Positions 38,856 to 49,141 of a stretch of DNA of 64,000 nt are shown here, piece by piece. The notes beneath the pieces were generated by a model. The model searched no databases, had not been told where the DNA came from, and saw only the letters and a program-made list of their open reading frames with translations. A program made the position numbers and the translations under genes. Positions within the stretch are counted from its first letter, which is position 1; every line of letters starts with the position of its first letter. The stretch is from Pseudomonas asplenii (GTDB lineage Bacteria; Pseudomonadota; Gammaproteobacteria; Pseudomonadales; Pseudomonadaceae): contig NZ_JSYZ01000003.1 of the NCBI RefSeq assembly GCF_001293465.1, forward strand, positions 518,875-582,874, in the 5' to 3' direction.

Positions 38856-39865
38856 GCGGCCACCCACTCTCCGTCCCCTGTCACCAGGCTCTTGTAACGT
38901 CCGGCGAAGAACTCACGAACGTTGGCGCACTGTGCTTCCGTATCTTCCAAACGATTGAAGTGGGCGCGAAACTCCCTGGCGCCCGGCAAGGTTGCGAGAT
39001 ACCAGCCGACATGCTTGCGGGCGATACGCACGCCCATGACCTCTCCATAGAAGGCATGCAGCGCGGCCAGATGCTCTAGCAGAATGCGTTCCACTTCCAA
39101 CAGCTCCGGTGCCGGGAGGGTTTCACCGGTACGCAGGAAATGCTCTATCTCACGAAAAATCCACGGCCGCCCCTGGGCGGCCCGGCCGATCAACAGGCCG
39201 TCGGCACCGGTGGCGTTCAGCACGTACCGGGCCTTCTCGGCCGAATCGATGTCGCCGTTGGCGAAAACCGGAATCGACACCGCCTGCTTGATCGCGGCAA
39301 TGGTGTCGTACTCGGCTTCGCCGGTGTACAGGTCTGCACGGGTCCGTCCATGCACCGCCAGGGCGGTGATGCCTGCCTGTTCGGCGATCTTCGCCACCGT
39401 CAGGCCATTTCTGTTCTCCCGGTCCCAGCCGGTGCGGATCTTCAGGGTGACCGGGACATCGACCGCCGCCACGACGGCGTACAGGATCTCCCTCACCAGG
39501 TCTTCATCCTTCAACAGGGCGGAGCCGGCGGCCTTGTTGCAGACCTTCTTGGCCGGACACCCCATGTTGATGTCGATAATCTGTGCGCCCAGCTCGACGT
39601 TGGCCCGGGCCGCATCCGCCAGCATCTGTGCATCACCGCCGGCGATCTGCACCGAGCGCGGCTCGGGATCGCCTTCGTGGATCATGCGCAGACGCGACTT
39701 GCGGCTGTTCCACAGGCTCATGTCGCTGGTGACCATTTCCGAAACCACCAGGCCCGCGCCCAGGCGTCGGCAAAGCTGACGAAAGGGCTGGTCGGTCACC
39801 CCCGCCATCGGGGCGAGAATCAAACCGTTCTGCAGTGTGTATGGGCCGATGCGTACCGCCGACAT
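38852..39865 (-). CDS. dusB: tRNA-dihydrouridine synthase B
   Basis: DusB (337 residues) reduces uridine to dihydrouridine in the tRNA D-loop with FMN. Typical segments: [33 protein letters not shown], the catalytic-Cys loop [37 protein letters not shown] and [35 protein letters not shown]. It is transcribed with fis. Confidence 0.97.
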   Translation of the reverse strand: MSAVRIGPYTLQNGLILAPMAGVTDQPFRQLCRRLGAGLVVSEMVTSDMSLWNSRKSRLRMIHEGDPEPRSVQIAGGDAQMLADAARANVELGAQIIDINMGCPAKKVCNKAAGSALLKDEDLVREILYAVVAAVDVPVTLKIRTGWDRENRNGLTVAKIAEQAGITALAVHGRTRADLYTGEAEYDTIAAIKQAVSIPVFANGDIDSAEKARYVLNATGADGLLIGRAAQGRPWIFREIEHFLRTGETLPAPELLEVERILLEHLAALHAFYGEVMGVRIARKHVGWYLATLPGAREFRAHFNRLEDTEAQCANVREFFAGRYKSLVTGDGEWVAA

Positions 39866-39916
39866 AGGACTTCCCTGTTGTGGGGCCGGATCATTGGAGT
39901 TCGAAAAAGGGTTGGC

Positions 39917-39922
39917 ATAATA
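39917..39922 (-). promoter_or_regulatory. Candidate -10 of the dusB-fis promoter
   Basis: TATTAT (minus strand) with an AT-rich stretch further upstream (39930-39970) lies 51 bases before the dusB ATG. The -35 at the right distance is poor, as often in fis promoters that depend on activators or UP elements. Confidence 0.35.
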
Positions 39923-40039
39923 CCCGCTCTCGATGACCGGATAAAGGCAAAATTGGATAAAATCTGAACAGCTGATCTGTTATCGCCAGCAGTTTGGTCG
40001 TCGGCGGAAAACTGCCGTCAAACAACCTGACAACCCCGG

Positions 40040-41368
40040 CTACTCGGGCGAATGGAAGCTGAGGCTGTAGTTCACGGCCTTGGCGCCTGGGTCAAGGATA
40101 TCCAGGGCGATATGGATCGGGGTCTGGGGCGGCATTTCGCTCTGTTCGGCGAGATCGCCGCCCAGGTATTCACCGGGCTTGAAGCGCCGGCTGGCGATCA
40201 GATGGCCGTTGAGATCGGCAAAACGCAGCTCCAGCAGGGGAAACGGCTGCGAAAACGACGCGCGGTTGTAGATGATCGCATCCACCACCAGGGCGCCGTT
40301 GAAGTCCGGGTGGCTGCGCACCACCAGGTTGCTGCTCTTGATCCGGGCGATATCGACCTTGGAGGGCACCTTGCAGCCCAACTGTGGGCACAGTTGCTGG
40401 AACCACGGCCGGTACTGGTCCTGGCGCGCCAGTTCGTCGAAGTGGTAGGCGACGTACTGGCCGAGCAGCGCGGCGCCGGCGAGCAGCACCAGCAGCAGCC
40501 AGAGCAGGCGCTTGCCCCAGGGCGAGCGCCGGCGTTGCCAGTCGAGATGGATCGGGTCGTCCTCGAGGTCCAGCAGCACGTCGTCGTGTGCGCCGACGCC
40601 GGGTTCGCTGCGGGCGCGGGCGGGCTTTTTCGGGTCGGCGGCGGGTTCATCCGCATCGTCCTGGTCGGCGCTCACGTGTTCGTGCGGTGTGAGCTCTTCC
40701 AGTTCGCTGTCTTCGATGGCCAGGCGTGGCGCCTGGGGCTCGTCGTCCAGGTCGGCGAGGTCGAAAGACAGCGAAGGCTCGGTGCGGCTCGGCTTGGGCT
40801 GTTCGGCCTTGCGTTCGATCTTGCGCTCGGCTTTCGGGGGCGGCGCTGGCCGCTCCTGATCGTCGTCGGCTATTTCGTCGGGTTCGCTGGCCGGAGCGCT
40901 GAACAGGCTGCCGGACCATTGGGTGTCGTCATCGTCGTTGTCGCGCCGGGCACTGAAGGATTCGTCCTTGCCCGGGTGGTCCTGGCCGAATGAGCGGGCC
41001 GGCTGGATTTCCCGCTGTTCCAGGCGGGCCAGCTCTTCGTCGAGATCCAGATCGTCCAGGTCCAGCTCCTGCGCCGTCCATTGCTTCTGGCTGATGGCGC
41101 GAGGTGGCTCGGCTGGCGCTATTGGCGCGGCGGGAGGCGGCGATACGGGGGTCGCCGGTGCCGGGGGAGGGCTGGGGGCGACGGGCGTTGCGGGTGGATT
41201 GGCCGCCGCTTCCTGGGCCGCGCGCTGTTCCAGCAGTTGGCGCGCCGCATTGAACACCTGCAGGCACGAACCGCAGCGCACGACGCCACGCGCCACGCTC
41301 AACTGGGCATGGCTGACGCGAAAGCTGGTTTGGCAATGCGGGCACTGGGTGACGAAGCTGTCGGTCAT
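40040..41368 (-). CDS. MJ0042-type zinc-finger / DUF3426 membrane protein
   Basis: The 442-residue protein starts with a four-cysteine zinc ribbon (CPHCQTSFRV...CGSCLQVF, residues about 8-36). A long Pro/Ala/acid-rich spacer follows (about 50-270), then one membrane segment (LLWLLLVLLAGAALLGQYVAY) and a DUF3426 C-terminal domain. Function is unknown. It follows prmA by 30 bases and precedes dusB by 174 bases, an arrangement conserved in Pseudomonas. I chose the ATG at 41368. Confidence 0.88.
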   Translation of the reverse strand: MTDSFVTQCPHCQTSFRVSHAQLSVARGVVRCGSCLQVFNAARQLLEQRAAQEAAANPPATPVAPSPPPAPATPVSPPPAAPIAPAEPPRAISQKQWTAQELDLDDLDLDEELARLEQREIQPARSFGQDHPGKDESFSARRDNDDDDTQWSGSLFSAPASEPDEIADDDQERPAPPPKAERKIERKAEQPKPSRTEPSLSFDLADLDDEPQAPRLAIEDSELEELTPHEHVSADQDDADEPAADPKKPARARSEPGVGAHDDVLLDLEDDPIHLDWQRRRSPWGKRLLWLLLVLLAGAALLGQYVAYHFDELARQDQYRPWFQQLCPQLGCKVPSKVDIARIKSSNLVVRSHPDFNGALVVDAIIYNRASFSQPFPLLELRFADLNGHLIASRRFKPGEYLGGDLAEQSEMPPQTPIHIALDILDPGAKAVNYSLSFHSPE

Positions 41369-41398
41369 GCGGCGATCCGGTTCATGCAAGCGCCCATT

Positions 41399-42277
41399 CT
41401 AGCGCCGACGGCCAGTGATGCGCACCCAGCTGTCGCGATCGGCAATCGGGTCCAGATCGAAGTCCCTGGCATAGGCGGCGGCCACTTCCTCGCCCTGTTC
41501 GGCGAGGATGCCGGACAGCGCCAGGCGCCCACCGGGCCTGACCAGGGTCGACAGTTGCGGGGCCAGGGCGACCAGCGGGCCGGCGAGGATGTTCGCCACC
41601 AGCACGTCGGCCTGCATCTTCGGCAGTTGCTCGGGCAGGTACAGCGGGAATAGTTCGGCGGCGATATTGTTGCGCCCGGCGTTGTCGCGGGAGGCTTCCA
41701 GGGCCTGCACGTCGATGTCGGTGCCGACCGCTTCGCGGGCGCCGAGCAGCAGCGCGGCAATCGCCAGGATCCCCGAGCCGCAGCCGAAGTCGAGAACGCT
41801 GCAGTCCTTGAGGTCCTGGCCGTCGAGCCATTCCAGGCACAGGGCGGTGGTCGGGTGGGTGCCGGTGCCGAAGGCCAGGCCCGGATCGAGCAGCAGGTTG
41901 ACCGCTCCCGGCTCCGGTGCGGCATGCCAGCTCGGCACGATCCACAGGCGCTGGCCGAAACGCATCGGCTGGAAGTTGTCCATCCAGCTGCGTTCCCAGT
42001 CCTGGTCCTCGATCACTTCGGTGTGGTGGTCGGGCAACGGGGCACCGGTCAGCAGTTCGAGGTGCGCCAGTACGCTGGCGGCCTCGGTGTCGGCTTCGAA
42101 CAGTGCCAGCAGGTGGGTGTGGGACCACAGTGGAGTGGTGTTCAGTTCGGGTTCGAAAATCGGCTGATCTTCGGCGTCCATGAAGGTTACCGAAACAGCG
42201 CCGACTTCCAGGAAAGCGTCTTCGTAGGTTTCGGCTTGTTCCGGGCTGATGGCGAGGCGTACTTGCAGCCAAGGCAT
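41399..42277 (-). CDS. prmA: Ribosomal protein L11 methyltransferase
   Basis: PrmA (292 residues) trimethylates ribosomal protein L11. It has the N-terminal substrate-recognition domain ([11 protein letters not shown]...) and a SAM-dependent domain with [38 protein letters not shown] and [16 protein letters not shown]. The start at 42277 gives the family-typical N-terminus. Confidence 0.97.
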   Translation of the reverse strand: MPWLQVRLAISPEQAETYEDAFLEVGAVSVTFMDAEDQPIFEPELNTTPLWSHTHLLALFEADTEAASVLAHLELLTGAPLPDHHTEVIEDQDWERSWMDNFQPMRFGQRLWIVPSWHAAPEPGAVNLLLDPGLAFGTGTHPTTALCLEWLDGQDLKDCSVLDFGCGSGILAIAALLLGAREAVGTDIDVQALEASRDNAGRNNIAAELFPLYLPEQLPKMQADVLVANILAGPLVALAPQLSTLVRPGGRLALSGILAEQGEEVAAAYARDFDLDPIADRDSWVRITGRRR

Positions 42278-42354
42278 GGCGGGCACCTGTGAAAATGAGT
42301 GTGCGACCGGGGTGGTCGCGAGAAACGCGGCAGTTTACGCCAGCGCGATGCTTT

Positions 42355-42484
42355 GTGGGAGTGGGCTTGCTCTGCCGGGAACGGGCCTGTCGGGTTGGAA
42401 GCGGGCTTGTTGGCGAAGGTTATCCACCGACTGGCCTCCGTGCCCTGCGCCGCACCGCTTCACGGGCAAGCCCGCTCCTGCAGA
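42355..42484. repeat. Compound REP cluster between prmA and accC
   Basis: TGTGGGAGTGGGCTTGC at 42355-42371 and CGGGCAAGCCCGCTCCTGCA at 42464-42483 are inverted copies; a further partial copy (AGCGGGCTTGTTGGCGAAGG) lies between them. The set is less regular than the other REPs. Confidence 0.7.
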
Positions 42485-42518
42485 AAACGACAAGGCCGCT
42501 CGAAAGCGGCCTTGTCGT
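42481..42518 (-). terminator. Strong Rho-independent terminator of accB-accC
   Basis: On the minus strand a perfect 14-bp stem (ACGACAAGGCCGCT and its complement, 42487-42500/42505-42518) closes a TTCG loop and runs into TTTC. It begins 14 bases after the accC stop. Confidence 0.85.
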
Positions 42519-42531
42519 TCGGATCACCGAC

Positions 42532-43890
42532 TCACTGGTGGGCGAGCTTGTGTTCCAGGTAGTGAATGTTCACACCACCTTCGCAGAAGCCTGCGTCACG
42601 AACCAGGTCGCGGTGCAGCGGGATGTTGGTCTTGATCCCGTCCACCACGACTTCGTCCAGGGCGTTGCGCATGCGCGCCATGGCTTCGTCGCGAGTGGCT
42701 CCCCAGGTGATCAGCTTGCCGATCAGGGAGTCGTAGTTCGACGGAACCTTGTAGCCGCTGTACAGGTGCGAGTCGACCCGCACGCCGTTGCCGCCTGGAG
42801 CATGGAAATGCTTGACCAGGCCAGGGCTCGGGATGAAGGTCTTGGGGTCTTCGGCGTTGATCCGGCACTCCAGCGCGTGACCGTGGATCTTCACGTCATC
42901 CTGGGTGTACGACAGCGGATTGCCAGCGGCGATGCTCAGCATCTCCTTGACGATATCGATGCCGGTGACCATTTCCGATACCGGGTGCTCCACCTGCACG
43001 CGAGTGTTCATCTCGATGAAGTAGAAGCGGCCGTTCTCGTACAGGAACTCGAACGTACCGGCACCGCGGTAGCCGATGTCGATACAGGCCTGGACGCAGC
43101 GGGCCAGGACTTCCTTGCGCGCGTTTTCGTCGATACCCGGTGCCGGAGCTTCCTCCAGGACCTTCTGGTGACGACGCTGCAGCGAGCAGTCGCGGTCGCC
43201 GAGGTGGATCGCATGGCCCTGGCCGTCGGAAATCACCTGAACTTCCACGTGACGTGGGTTGGTCAGGAACTTCTCCAGGTAGACCATCGGGTTGCTGAAC
43301 CAGGCGCCGGCCTCTTCGCGAGTCTGCTTGGCCGCTTCGACCAGCTCTTCCTCGCTGTGCACCACGCGCATGCCGCGACCACCGCCGCCGCCAGCGGCCT
43401 TGATGATCACCGGGTAACCGACTTCACGACCGATGCGCAGAGCGGTTTCCGGGTCTTCAGGCAGCGGGCCGTCGGAGCCGGGTACGGTCGGAACGCCGGC
43501 GGCGATCATGGCTGCCTTGGCCGAAACCTTGTCGCCCATCAGGCGAATGGTGTCGGCTTTCGGGCCGATGAAGGCAAAACCGGATTTCTCGACCTGTTCG
43601 GCGAAGTCGGCGTTTTCCGCGAGGAAGCCGTAGCCTGGGTGAATCCCGGTGGCGCCGGTGACTTCGGCAGCCGCGATGATGTTCGGGATGTTCAGGTACG
43701 AGTGGGTGGCCAGGGGCGGGCCGATGCAGATGCTTTCGTCCGCCAGTTTCACATGCATCAGTTCCGTATCGGCCGTCGAGTAAACAGCTACGGTCTTGAT
43801 GCCCTGTTCCTTACAGGCGCGCAGGATACGCAGAGCAATCTCGCCACGGTTGGCGATCAGGACTTTTTCCAGCTTCGCAGGTTTGGACAT
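42532..43890 (-). CDS. accC: Acetyl-CoA carboxylase, biotin carboxylase subunit
   Basis: AccC (452 residues) carboxylates the biotin on AccB with ATP and bicarbonate, the first step of fatty acid synthesis. It shows [20 protein letters not shown], the glycine-rich ATP loop [12 protein letters not shown], and the catalytic-site segments [20 protein letters not shown]. It follows accB by 17 bases and ends in a strong terminator. Confidence 0.98.
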   Translation of the reverse strand: MSKPAKLEKVLIANRGEIALRILRACKEQGIKTVAVYSTADTELMHVKLADESICIGPPLATHSYLNIPNIIAAAEVTGATGIHPGYGFLAENADFAEQVEKSGFAFIGPKADTIRLMGDKVSAKAAMIAAGVPTVPGSDGPLPEDPETALRIGREVGYPVIIKAAGGGGGRGMRVVHSEEELVEAAKQTREEAGAWFSNPMVYLEKFLTNPRHVEVQVISDGQGHAIHLGDRDCSLQRRHQKVLEEAPAPGIDENARKEVLARCVQACIDIGYRGAGTFEFLYENGRFYFIEMNTRVQVEHPVSEMVTGIDIVKEMLSIAAGNPLSYTQDDVKIHGHALECRINAEDPKTFIPSPGLVKHFHAPGGNGVRVDSHLYSGYKVPSNYDSLIGKLITWGATRDEAMARMRNALDEVVVDGIKTNIPLHRDLVRDAGFCEGGVNIHYLEHKLAHQ

Positions 43891-43907
43891 CGAAGGCACT
43901 CCGCGGT

Positions 43908-44372
43908 TCAAACGATGGTGAACAGCGGCTGGTCATACTCAACCGGCTGACCGTTTTCTACCAGGATGGATTCGATCACACCGCTGGCTTCGGCCTGGAT
44001 GTGGTTCATCATCTTCATCGCTTCGACGATGCAGATGGTGTCGCCTTTCTTGACGGTCTGGCCGACTTCGACGAACGGAGCCGAGGTTGGCGACGGGGTG
44101 CGGTAGAAAGTACCGACCATCGGCGACTTGACCACGAAGCCGTTCAGCTTCGGTGCGGCGGCAGCTTCAGGCGCGGCAGCGGCGGCAGCTGGAGCGGCCG
44201 CCGCGGCGGCTGGAGCCGGAGCCTGTACCGGTGCGGGCGCGTAGTACTGTTGCGCCGGGGCCTTGCTGTGGCGACTGATGCGTACGGACTCTTCGCCTTC
44301 CTTGATCTCGAGCTCGTCGATGCCGGACTCTTCCAGCAATTCGATCAGTTTCTTAACTTTACGGATATCCAT
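43908..44372 (-). CDS. accB: Biotin carboxyl carrier protein
   Basis: AccB (154 residues) has an N-terminal helical part ([23 protein letters not shown]), an Ala/Pro-rich linker (about residues 45-75) and the biotinyl domain with the biotin-lysine motif EAMKMMN. The gene is followed by accC and preceded by aroQ in the same orientation. Confidence 0.98.
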   Translation of the reverse strand: MDIRKVKKLIELLEESGIDELEIKEGEESVRISRHSKAPAQQYYAPAPVQAPAPAAAAAAPAAAAAAPEAAAAPKLNGFVVKSPMVGTFYRTPSPTSAPFVEVGQTVKKGDTICIVEAMKMMNHIQAEASGVIESILVENGQPVEYDQPLFTIV

Positions 44373-44420
44373 GAATCGTCAACTCCCAAGGGTCGGTCAG
44401 GGGCGTTTATCGCTTGTCGT

Positions 44421-44873
44421 TCAAGCTGTTGCCAGTCTTTCAAGCTGCTCTAGGGCGGCCTCCAGGGCCAGTCGGTAACCGCTGGCGCCAAGGCCGCAGA
44501 TCACTCCTACCGCGACATCGGAAAAGTAGGAGTGATGGCGGAAAGGTTCGCGTTTGTGCACGTTCGAAAGATGCACTTCGATGAATGGGATGCTCACTGC
44601 CAGCAATGCGTCACGTAATGCGACACTTGTATGTGTAAAAGCTGCCGGATTGATGATGATGAAGTCCACGCCTTCGTCTCGGGCGGCATGGATCCGATCG
44701 ATCAACTCGTACTCGGCATTGCTTTGCAGATACATCAGATGGTGCCCGGCCTCCCGGGCCCGGCGCTCCAGGTCCTGGTTGATCTCGGCCAGCGTGACCG
44801 CGCCGTAGACGCCCGGCTCGCGGGTGCCCAGCAGGTTCAGGTTGGGTCCGTTCAGGACCAGTAGGGTCGCCAT
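44421..44873 (-). CDS. aroQ: 3-dehydroquinate dehydratase, type II
   Basis: AroQ (150 residues) converts 3-dehydroquinate to 3-dehydroshikimate in the shikimate pathway. It has [20 protein letters not shown], with the catalytic Tyr in [22 protein letters not shown], and the [18 protein letters not shown] segment with the catalytic His. I chose the ATG at 44873 preceded by AAGGAA. Confidence 0.97.
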   Translation of the reverse strand: MATLLVLNGPNLNLLGTREPGVYGAVTLAEINQDLERRAREAGHHLMYLQSNAEYELIDRIHAARDEGVDFIIINPAAFTHTSVALRDALLAVSIPFIEVHLSNVHKREPFRHHSYFSDVAVGVICGLGASGYRLALEAALEQLERLATA

Positions 44874-44917
44874 CGGCTGTTTCCTTGTCATCGGTGCGCA
44901 GGTGTCAATGCGCGCCG

Positions 44918-44947
44918 ACTATGCCGCAAAGGGCCGGCGACTGTCCA
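44918..44947 (-). promoter_or_regulatory. Candidate sigma-70 promoter of aroQ
   Basis: On the minus strand TGGACA (44947-44942) and CATAGT (44923-44918) are separated by 18 bases, 45 bases upstream of the aroQ ATG. Confidence 0.4.
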
Positions 44948-45009
44948 GTTGACCGCAATAGCCAGCACGATGTCCGATGTTCGCGAAAAGTTTGTGACTC
45001 ATATACGAA

Positions 45010-45037
45010 AACCGGTCATTCACGTTCAGTGCCGGTT
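45010..45037 (-). terminator. Possible terminator after the chemoreceptor gene
   Basis: On the minus strand AACCGG and CCGGTT pair around a 16-base loop and are followed by TTCG. It lies about 100 bases after the stop at 45140, so it is only a weak candidate. Confidence 0.3.
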
Positions 45038-45139
45038 CGGCGACGTTGCCTACAGGGGCCGACCAGAGGTTCATGGAACCACCGGCCGGACCGTGAGAAT
45101 ACCCTGTGCGGGCATGGAGAAAATGGCAGGCCTGCCTGC

Positions 45140-47101
45140 TCAGACGCGGAAAGCCTGCACCGCCGTATTCAGCTGTTTACCCAGTTCCAGCAGTCGCTCG
45201 CCCTGGCTGCGCCCTTCGCCGATGCGCAGCAGATTGTCCTCGCCCAGTTGGTGGATACGTTCGCTGTGGTCACGGATCTCGCTGACCGCGCCGCTCTGTT
45301 GGGCGGTGACGTCGGCGATGCGTACCGCCGTGTCGGAGATGGTCTGGATCGCCCCGACGATTTCATCCAGCGCGCCGTCGGCCGCCTGGGCCTGGCTGGC
45401 GGTGGCCTCGGCGTGTTCGACCTGGGTGCGCATGCCTTCCACCGATTCGCGGGCGGCGCTCTGCAGCCCGGCGATCAGGGTCTGGATTTCTCCGGTGGCA
45501 CCGGCGGTGCGCTGGGCGAGCGTTCGCACCTCTTCGGCGACCACCGCGAAGCCTCGGCCCATTTCCCCGGCGCGGGCGGCCTCGATGGCGGCGTTGAGCG
45601 CCAGCAGGTTGGTCTGGTCGGCGATCGAGCGGATCACCGTCAGCACGCCGCCGATGGTCGCCGATTCCTCGGCCAGGTGCTCGATCATCTGCGCGTTGCC
45701 CTGCACCTCGCCAACCAGCGCATGCAGGCCGGCCAGGCTCTGGCCGATGACCGTCTGGCCGTGCTCGACCGCCAGGCCGGCACTGCGGCTGGCGTCCGCC
45801 GCCTGGCTGGCATCGCCGCTGACCTGCTGGATGGTCGCCTCCAGTTCCCCCAGGGCATCGCGGATCTGTCCGGTGTCGCCGGCCTGGCGTTCGGCGCCGC
45901 TGTGCAGGCCGCGGCTGAGGTCGGCCAGGGTACGGCTGCTGCCGGCGACCTGCTCGGCGTTCTCGCGAATGGTGCCCACCAGATCCACCAGGTAGGCGCG
46001 CAGGCGATTCAGCGAGGCTTCGATATCGTGCAGTTCGCGGTTGGTCCTGCCCAACTGGATGTCCCGGCTGAAGTCGCCTTCGGCCCAGATCGAAAGAGCT
46101 GGGGCGAGGTTGGTCAGGACCCGGGCCAACTTGCGCTGCAGGGTGTCGATCAACAGGGCGATCAGCAGGATCAGGCCGATCATCGCGCCCTGCATCAGGC
46201 GTACCTCGCTCTCGATCTGGCCGTGCTGGGCGCGGACCAGCGGCTCCATGGCGGCGATCGCCTGCTGCACGGCGCTGATTTTCTGGTGGGTCGCCGCCGC
46301 CAGGTCGGCTCGGCGCTGGATCTGCTCGCGGGTGCGGGCCAATTCGGCCGGGTAGCGGTTCAGCAGGCTGTGCAGCTCGCGCTTGAGGCCGACGCCGGTG
46401 TCTTCGGCCGCAGCCTTCTCGGTGGCCTCCAGGCCCATCATGGCGTTGAAGTCGTCCGCGCCGGACTCACTGCTGGACGTCACGCCGAGCAGGGGCAGGG
46501 CTTGCAGCTGTTCGGCCTGGCTGCGGATGCTGGCCAGTTCGCGCTCGACGTCGGCGGCCAGCTCGCTGCGGCCGCTGCTGACCAGCTTTTCCCGCGCCAG
46601 CGACAGTTTCGCCAGGTGCGAGGAGGCCGCCAGCAGGGGGGGCAGATAGGCCGCGGCCTCGGGCCTGCTGATGCCGGTGGCGTACCGGGTCAACTGTTCG
46701 AGGTTGCCGCCCAGCTCGCGTTCGGCCTGCAGCAACAGGGCCTGTGGATCGCCGGCCAGCTTGCCGGCGGCCAGCAGGTCGGTCTTGCTGAAGTCGTTCA
46801 GGGCGGCCAGGCTGGCGCGCAGGCTTTCGGTCATCGACGGCGGCAGGGCGGTGATTTCCTTGTCCATCGCTTCGATGGACTGTCCGGCGCTGCTCAGGCG
46901 CAGGGCGTCACCGCTGCCCAGGTAGTCTTCGATATTACGCGCGGCCTGGTTCTGGAACTGCTGCGACAGGCCCAGATAACGTTCCATCAATTGATAGGGG
47001 CGCTCCAGCGCCCGCTGCGACCACCAGAGCGTGGCCCCGAGTGCCAGGCAGACGGCAACGAGCAGCAGGGTGTTGAGATTGGTCAGCAACTTCAGGCGCA
47101 T
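45140..47101 (-). CDS. Methyl-accepting chemotaxis protein, CtpL-like
   Basis: The 653-residue chemoreceptor has a membrane segment near residue 10-28 ([19 protein letters not shown]), a long helical periplasmic ligand domain (about 30-300, possibly HBM type), a second segment ([15 protein letters not shown]), a HAMP domain and the signalling tip [38 protein letters not shown]. Its place between aroQ and gcbA matches ctpL, a receptor reported to sense low phosphate in P. aeruginosa; the ligand here is not shown. I chose the ATG at 47101. It has no C-terminal CheR-binding pentapeptide. Confidence 0.85.
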   Translation of the reverse strand: MRLKLLTNLNTLLLVAVCLALGATLWWSQRALERPYQLMERYLGLSQQFQNQAARNIEDYLGSGDALRLSSAGQSIEAMDKEITALPPSMTESLRASLAALNDFSKTDLLAAGKLAGDPQALLLQAERELGGNLEQLTRYATGISRPEAAAYLPPLLAASSHLAKLSLAREKLVSSGRSELAADVERELASIRSQAEQLQALPLLGVTSSSESGADDFNAMMGLEATEKAAAEDTGVGLKRELHSLLNRYPAELARTREQIQRRADLAAATHQKISAVQQAIAAMEPLVRAQHGQIESEVRLMQGAMIGLILLIALLIDTLQRKLARVLTNLAPALSIWAEGDFSRDIQLGRTNRELHDIEASLNRLRAYLVDLVGTIRENAEQVAGSSRTLADLSRGLHSGAERQAGDTGQIRDALGELEATIQQVSGDASQAADASRSAGLAVEHGQTVIGQSLAGLHALVGEVQGNAQMIEHLAEESATIGGVLTVIRSIADQTNLLALNAAIEAARAGEMGRGFAVVAEEVRTLAQRTAGATGEIQTLIAGLQSAARESVEGMRTQVEHAEATASQAQAADGALDEIVGAIQTISDTAVRIADVTAQQSGAVSEIRDHSERIHQLGEDNLLRIGEGRSQGERLLELGKQLNTAVQAFRV

Positions 47102-47155
47102 TCTCGATCCTATCCACGACAAGAGTGGTAAGCGCCTGAATTTATTGCTGTTTAA

Positions 47156-48817
47156 TTACAGCGTTATGACGGACTCCGTCGAATCCGATGAAAAAGTGGC
47201 ACTTTGCCTCGCTACCTGCACCCGGTTGCGCCCGGCATGCTTGGCCCGGTAAAGGGCTTCATCGGCCTGGCTTGCCATGATCAGGCTGTCGCTGTCCTCC
47301 TGCAGTTCGACCACGCCGGCGCTGAAGGTGCACCACAGGTCTTCCGGCTGGGCCGGGTAATGGATTTCCGCGAAGCGCTGGCGGATTTCTTCGAGCACCT
47401 TATAGGCCGATTCCAGGTCGGTATCGGGCATGACGATGGCGAACTCTTCGCCGCCGTAGCGGCCGATGAAGTCGGTCTTGCGCAGGCGCTGCTTGAGAAA
47501 CAGCGCCAGGCTCTTGATCACCCGGTCGCCCATGGGATGGCCGTGGCTGTCGTTGACCCGCTTGAAGTGATCGATGTCGAGCATCGCGAAGCTCAGCGGC
47601 TTGCATTCGCGGCGGGCGCGGAAGCTGCAGTCCTCGAGCAGTTGCAGGATATGGGTGTGGTTGTAGAGGCCGGTCAGGCTGTCGCGGATCATCCGCGACT
47701 TGAGGTTGCGCGCCCGGGCCGCGCGGTTGCGCACGGTGGTGATCAGGTGGCGGGGCTTGATCGGCTTGGTCAGGAAGTCGTCGCCGCCCTCGCTCATGGC
47801 GTCGAGCTGCTTGTCCAGGTCGTCCTCGGCGGACAGGTAGATGATCGGCACGCTGACATAGCGGTCGTTGTGGCGGATCACCTTCGCCAGTTCGGTACCG
47901 GTGCAGGCCGGCATGTACATGTCGAGGATGATCAGGTCCGGCTGGAAGTCCGCCAGTTCGGCCATGGCCTGGATCGGGTCGATCAGGGTCCGGGTGACGA
48001 TGCCGGCGCTGTTGAGCAGGCGTTCGGTGTGCAGGGCCTGGGCGCGTGAATCGTCGATGATCAGCACCTTGTACGGATCGTACTGGGCGACGCAGGTCAG
48101 CACCTCGATCTTTTCCAGCAGGCTGGAAGCCTCCAGGGTTCCGGTGAGGAATTCCTGGCCACCGGCGCGCACGGCGGCCAGGCGGGTGGGTGTGTCGGTT
48201 TCATGCAGGCTGAAAAACAGCAGCGGCAGCTTCTGTTCCAGGCCGAGCTGGGCTTCGGCCGCCAGGTGCAGGCCCATGCCGCTGCCGCTGAAGTCGACGT
48301 CCATGACGATCGCGGCCGGCAGGCGTTCGGCCATGGCCGAGCGAAACGCCGCGACATTTTCCAGCGCCTGGGCGCCGAGGCCGAAGAATTCCAGTTGCTT
48401 GGCCAGTCGCTCGGCGCGCTCGTGATCCTGCAGCATCACATAGACCGGCTTGCGCAACGGCGGCAGGAAGGTGTGCTCAAGCTGGTCGCCATGGCGCAGG
48501 CCGGTGCGCGACAGGCGCTGCATCAGGCGATTGAGTTCGGTGATCAGGCCGCTGCTGAGACGACCACGGTTGGCGTCGACCGCCTCCAGCGAGCGATGGA
48601 TGCCATGGGCCAGCTGGACGTGTTCCGGTTGTTCGAAACGTTCGGCGAAACGCAGCAGGCGCAGGTTCGCCTCATTGAGTTCGGACATGTCGCCGCTCGA
48701 CCATTCGCTGCGCTGCAGGCGTTGCCATATCTCCAGGATCTGGCGGGCCTGGTGAATGACCCGCTGGGCAAAGTGCTGCCTGAGGCGCTCGCGGTTGGGG
48801 TCTTCTGGCTCGCTCAT
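47156..48817 (-). CDS. gcbA: Diguanylate cyclase response regulator GcbA
   Basis: The 553-residue protein has a helical N-terminus, a degenerate receiver (about 130-245), a good receiver (about 255-370, with LIIDDSRAQ, LIILDMYMPA and LTKPIKPR) and a GGDEF domain with the active site RYGGEEF. An RxxD inhibitory site (RKTD) precedes it by five residues. It makes c-di-GMP; GcbA homologues influence attachment and biofilm dispersal. It is upstream of the chemoreceptor gene in the same orientation. Confidence 0.9.
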   Translation of the reverse strand: MSEPEDPNRERLRQHFAQRVIHQARQILEIWQRLQRSEWSSGDMSELNEANLRLLRFAERFEQPEHVQLAHGIHRSLEAVDANRGRLSSGLITELNRLMQRLSRTGLRHGDQLEHTFLPPLRKPVYVMLQDHERAERLAKQLEFFGLGAQALENVAAFRSAMAERLPAAIVMDVDFSGSGMGLHLAAEAQLGLEQKLPLLFFSLHETDTPTRLAAVRAGGQEFLTGTLEASSLLEKIEVLTCVAQYDPYKVLIIDDSRAQALHTERLLNSAGIVTRTLIDPIQAMAELADFQPDLIILDMYMPACTGTELAKVIRHNDRYVSVPIIYLSAEDDLDKQLDAMSEGGDDFLTKPIKPRHLITTVRNRAARARNLKSRMIRDSLTGLYNHTHILQLLEDCSFRARRECKPLSFAMLDIDHFKRVNDSHGHPMGDRVIKSLALFLKQRLRKTDFIGRYGGEEFAIVMPDTDLESAYKVLEEIRQRFAEIHYPAQPEDLWCTFSAGVVELQEDSDSLIMASQADEALYRAKHAGRNRVQVARQSATFSSDSTESVITL

Positions 48818-49141
48818 ATCGGGCTACTGGTTAGACGAACGGCGGAGGAAATAGTGGCTCTATGCTAGCACTTCTGTGGTCGCGGTATATGTGCCATGCG
48901 TCAACTTCTCGAATTCATTTCGTGACCCCCTGGTCAGCGTCCGGAGTGACGGAGATGGTCAATTGGGCGGCGCTTGCATGAAGCGTCCCGCAGCCGCTTG
49001 ATTTATAGTGGGGCGATGGATGGCAACGCGGCCGTGCCTTGCCCGACGAACGCCGGCCTTGAGGCGAATTCGGTTGGGCAGGGCACGATGGGCCAGGGTT
49101 GTGGTCAACCGATGAACTCAAGTGATCGAAAGGATAGAGCC
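48818..49141. other. 324-base divergent intergenic region between gcbA and the DUF2333 gene
   Basis: It must hold the promoters of both genes. A two-part inverted repeat lies at 49033-49087. TATAGT at 49004-49009 could be a -10 on the plus strand but lacks a -35 at proper distance. No known riboswitch or RNA was recognised. Confidence 0.5.
49033..49087 (+). other. Long hairpin in the leader of the DUF2333 gene
   Basis: CGTGCCTTGCCCGAC (49033-49047) and GTTGGGCAGGGCACG (49073-49087) are inverted copies with two mismatches; an inner CGCC/GGCG pair extends the structure. It ends 54 bases before the ATG. It could be a cis-regulatory element or a terminator of an upstream transcript. Confidence 0.45.

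Noticed and set aside
48974..49009. Sigma-70 promoter TTGCAT...TATAGT for the DUF2333 gene
   Set aside because: The spacing is 24 bases, far from the required 16-19.
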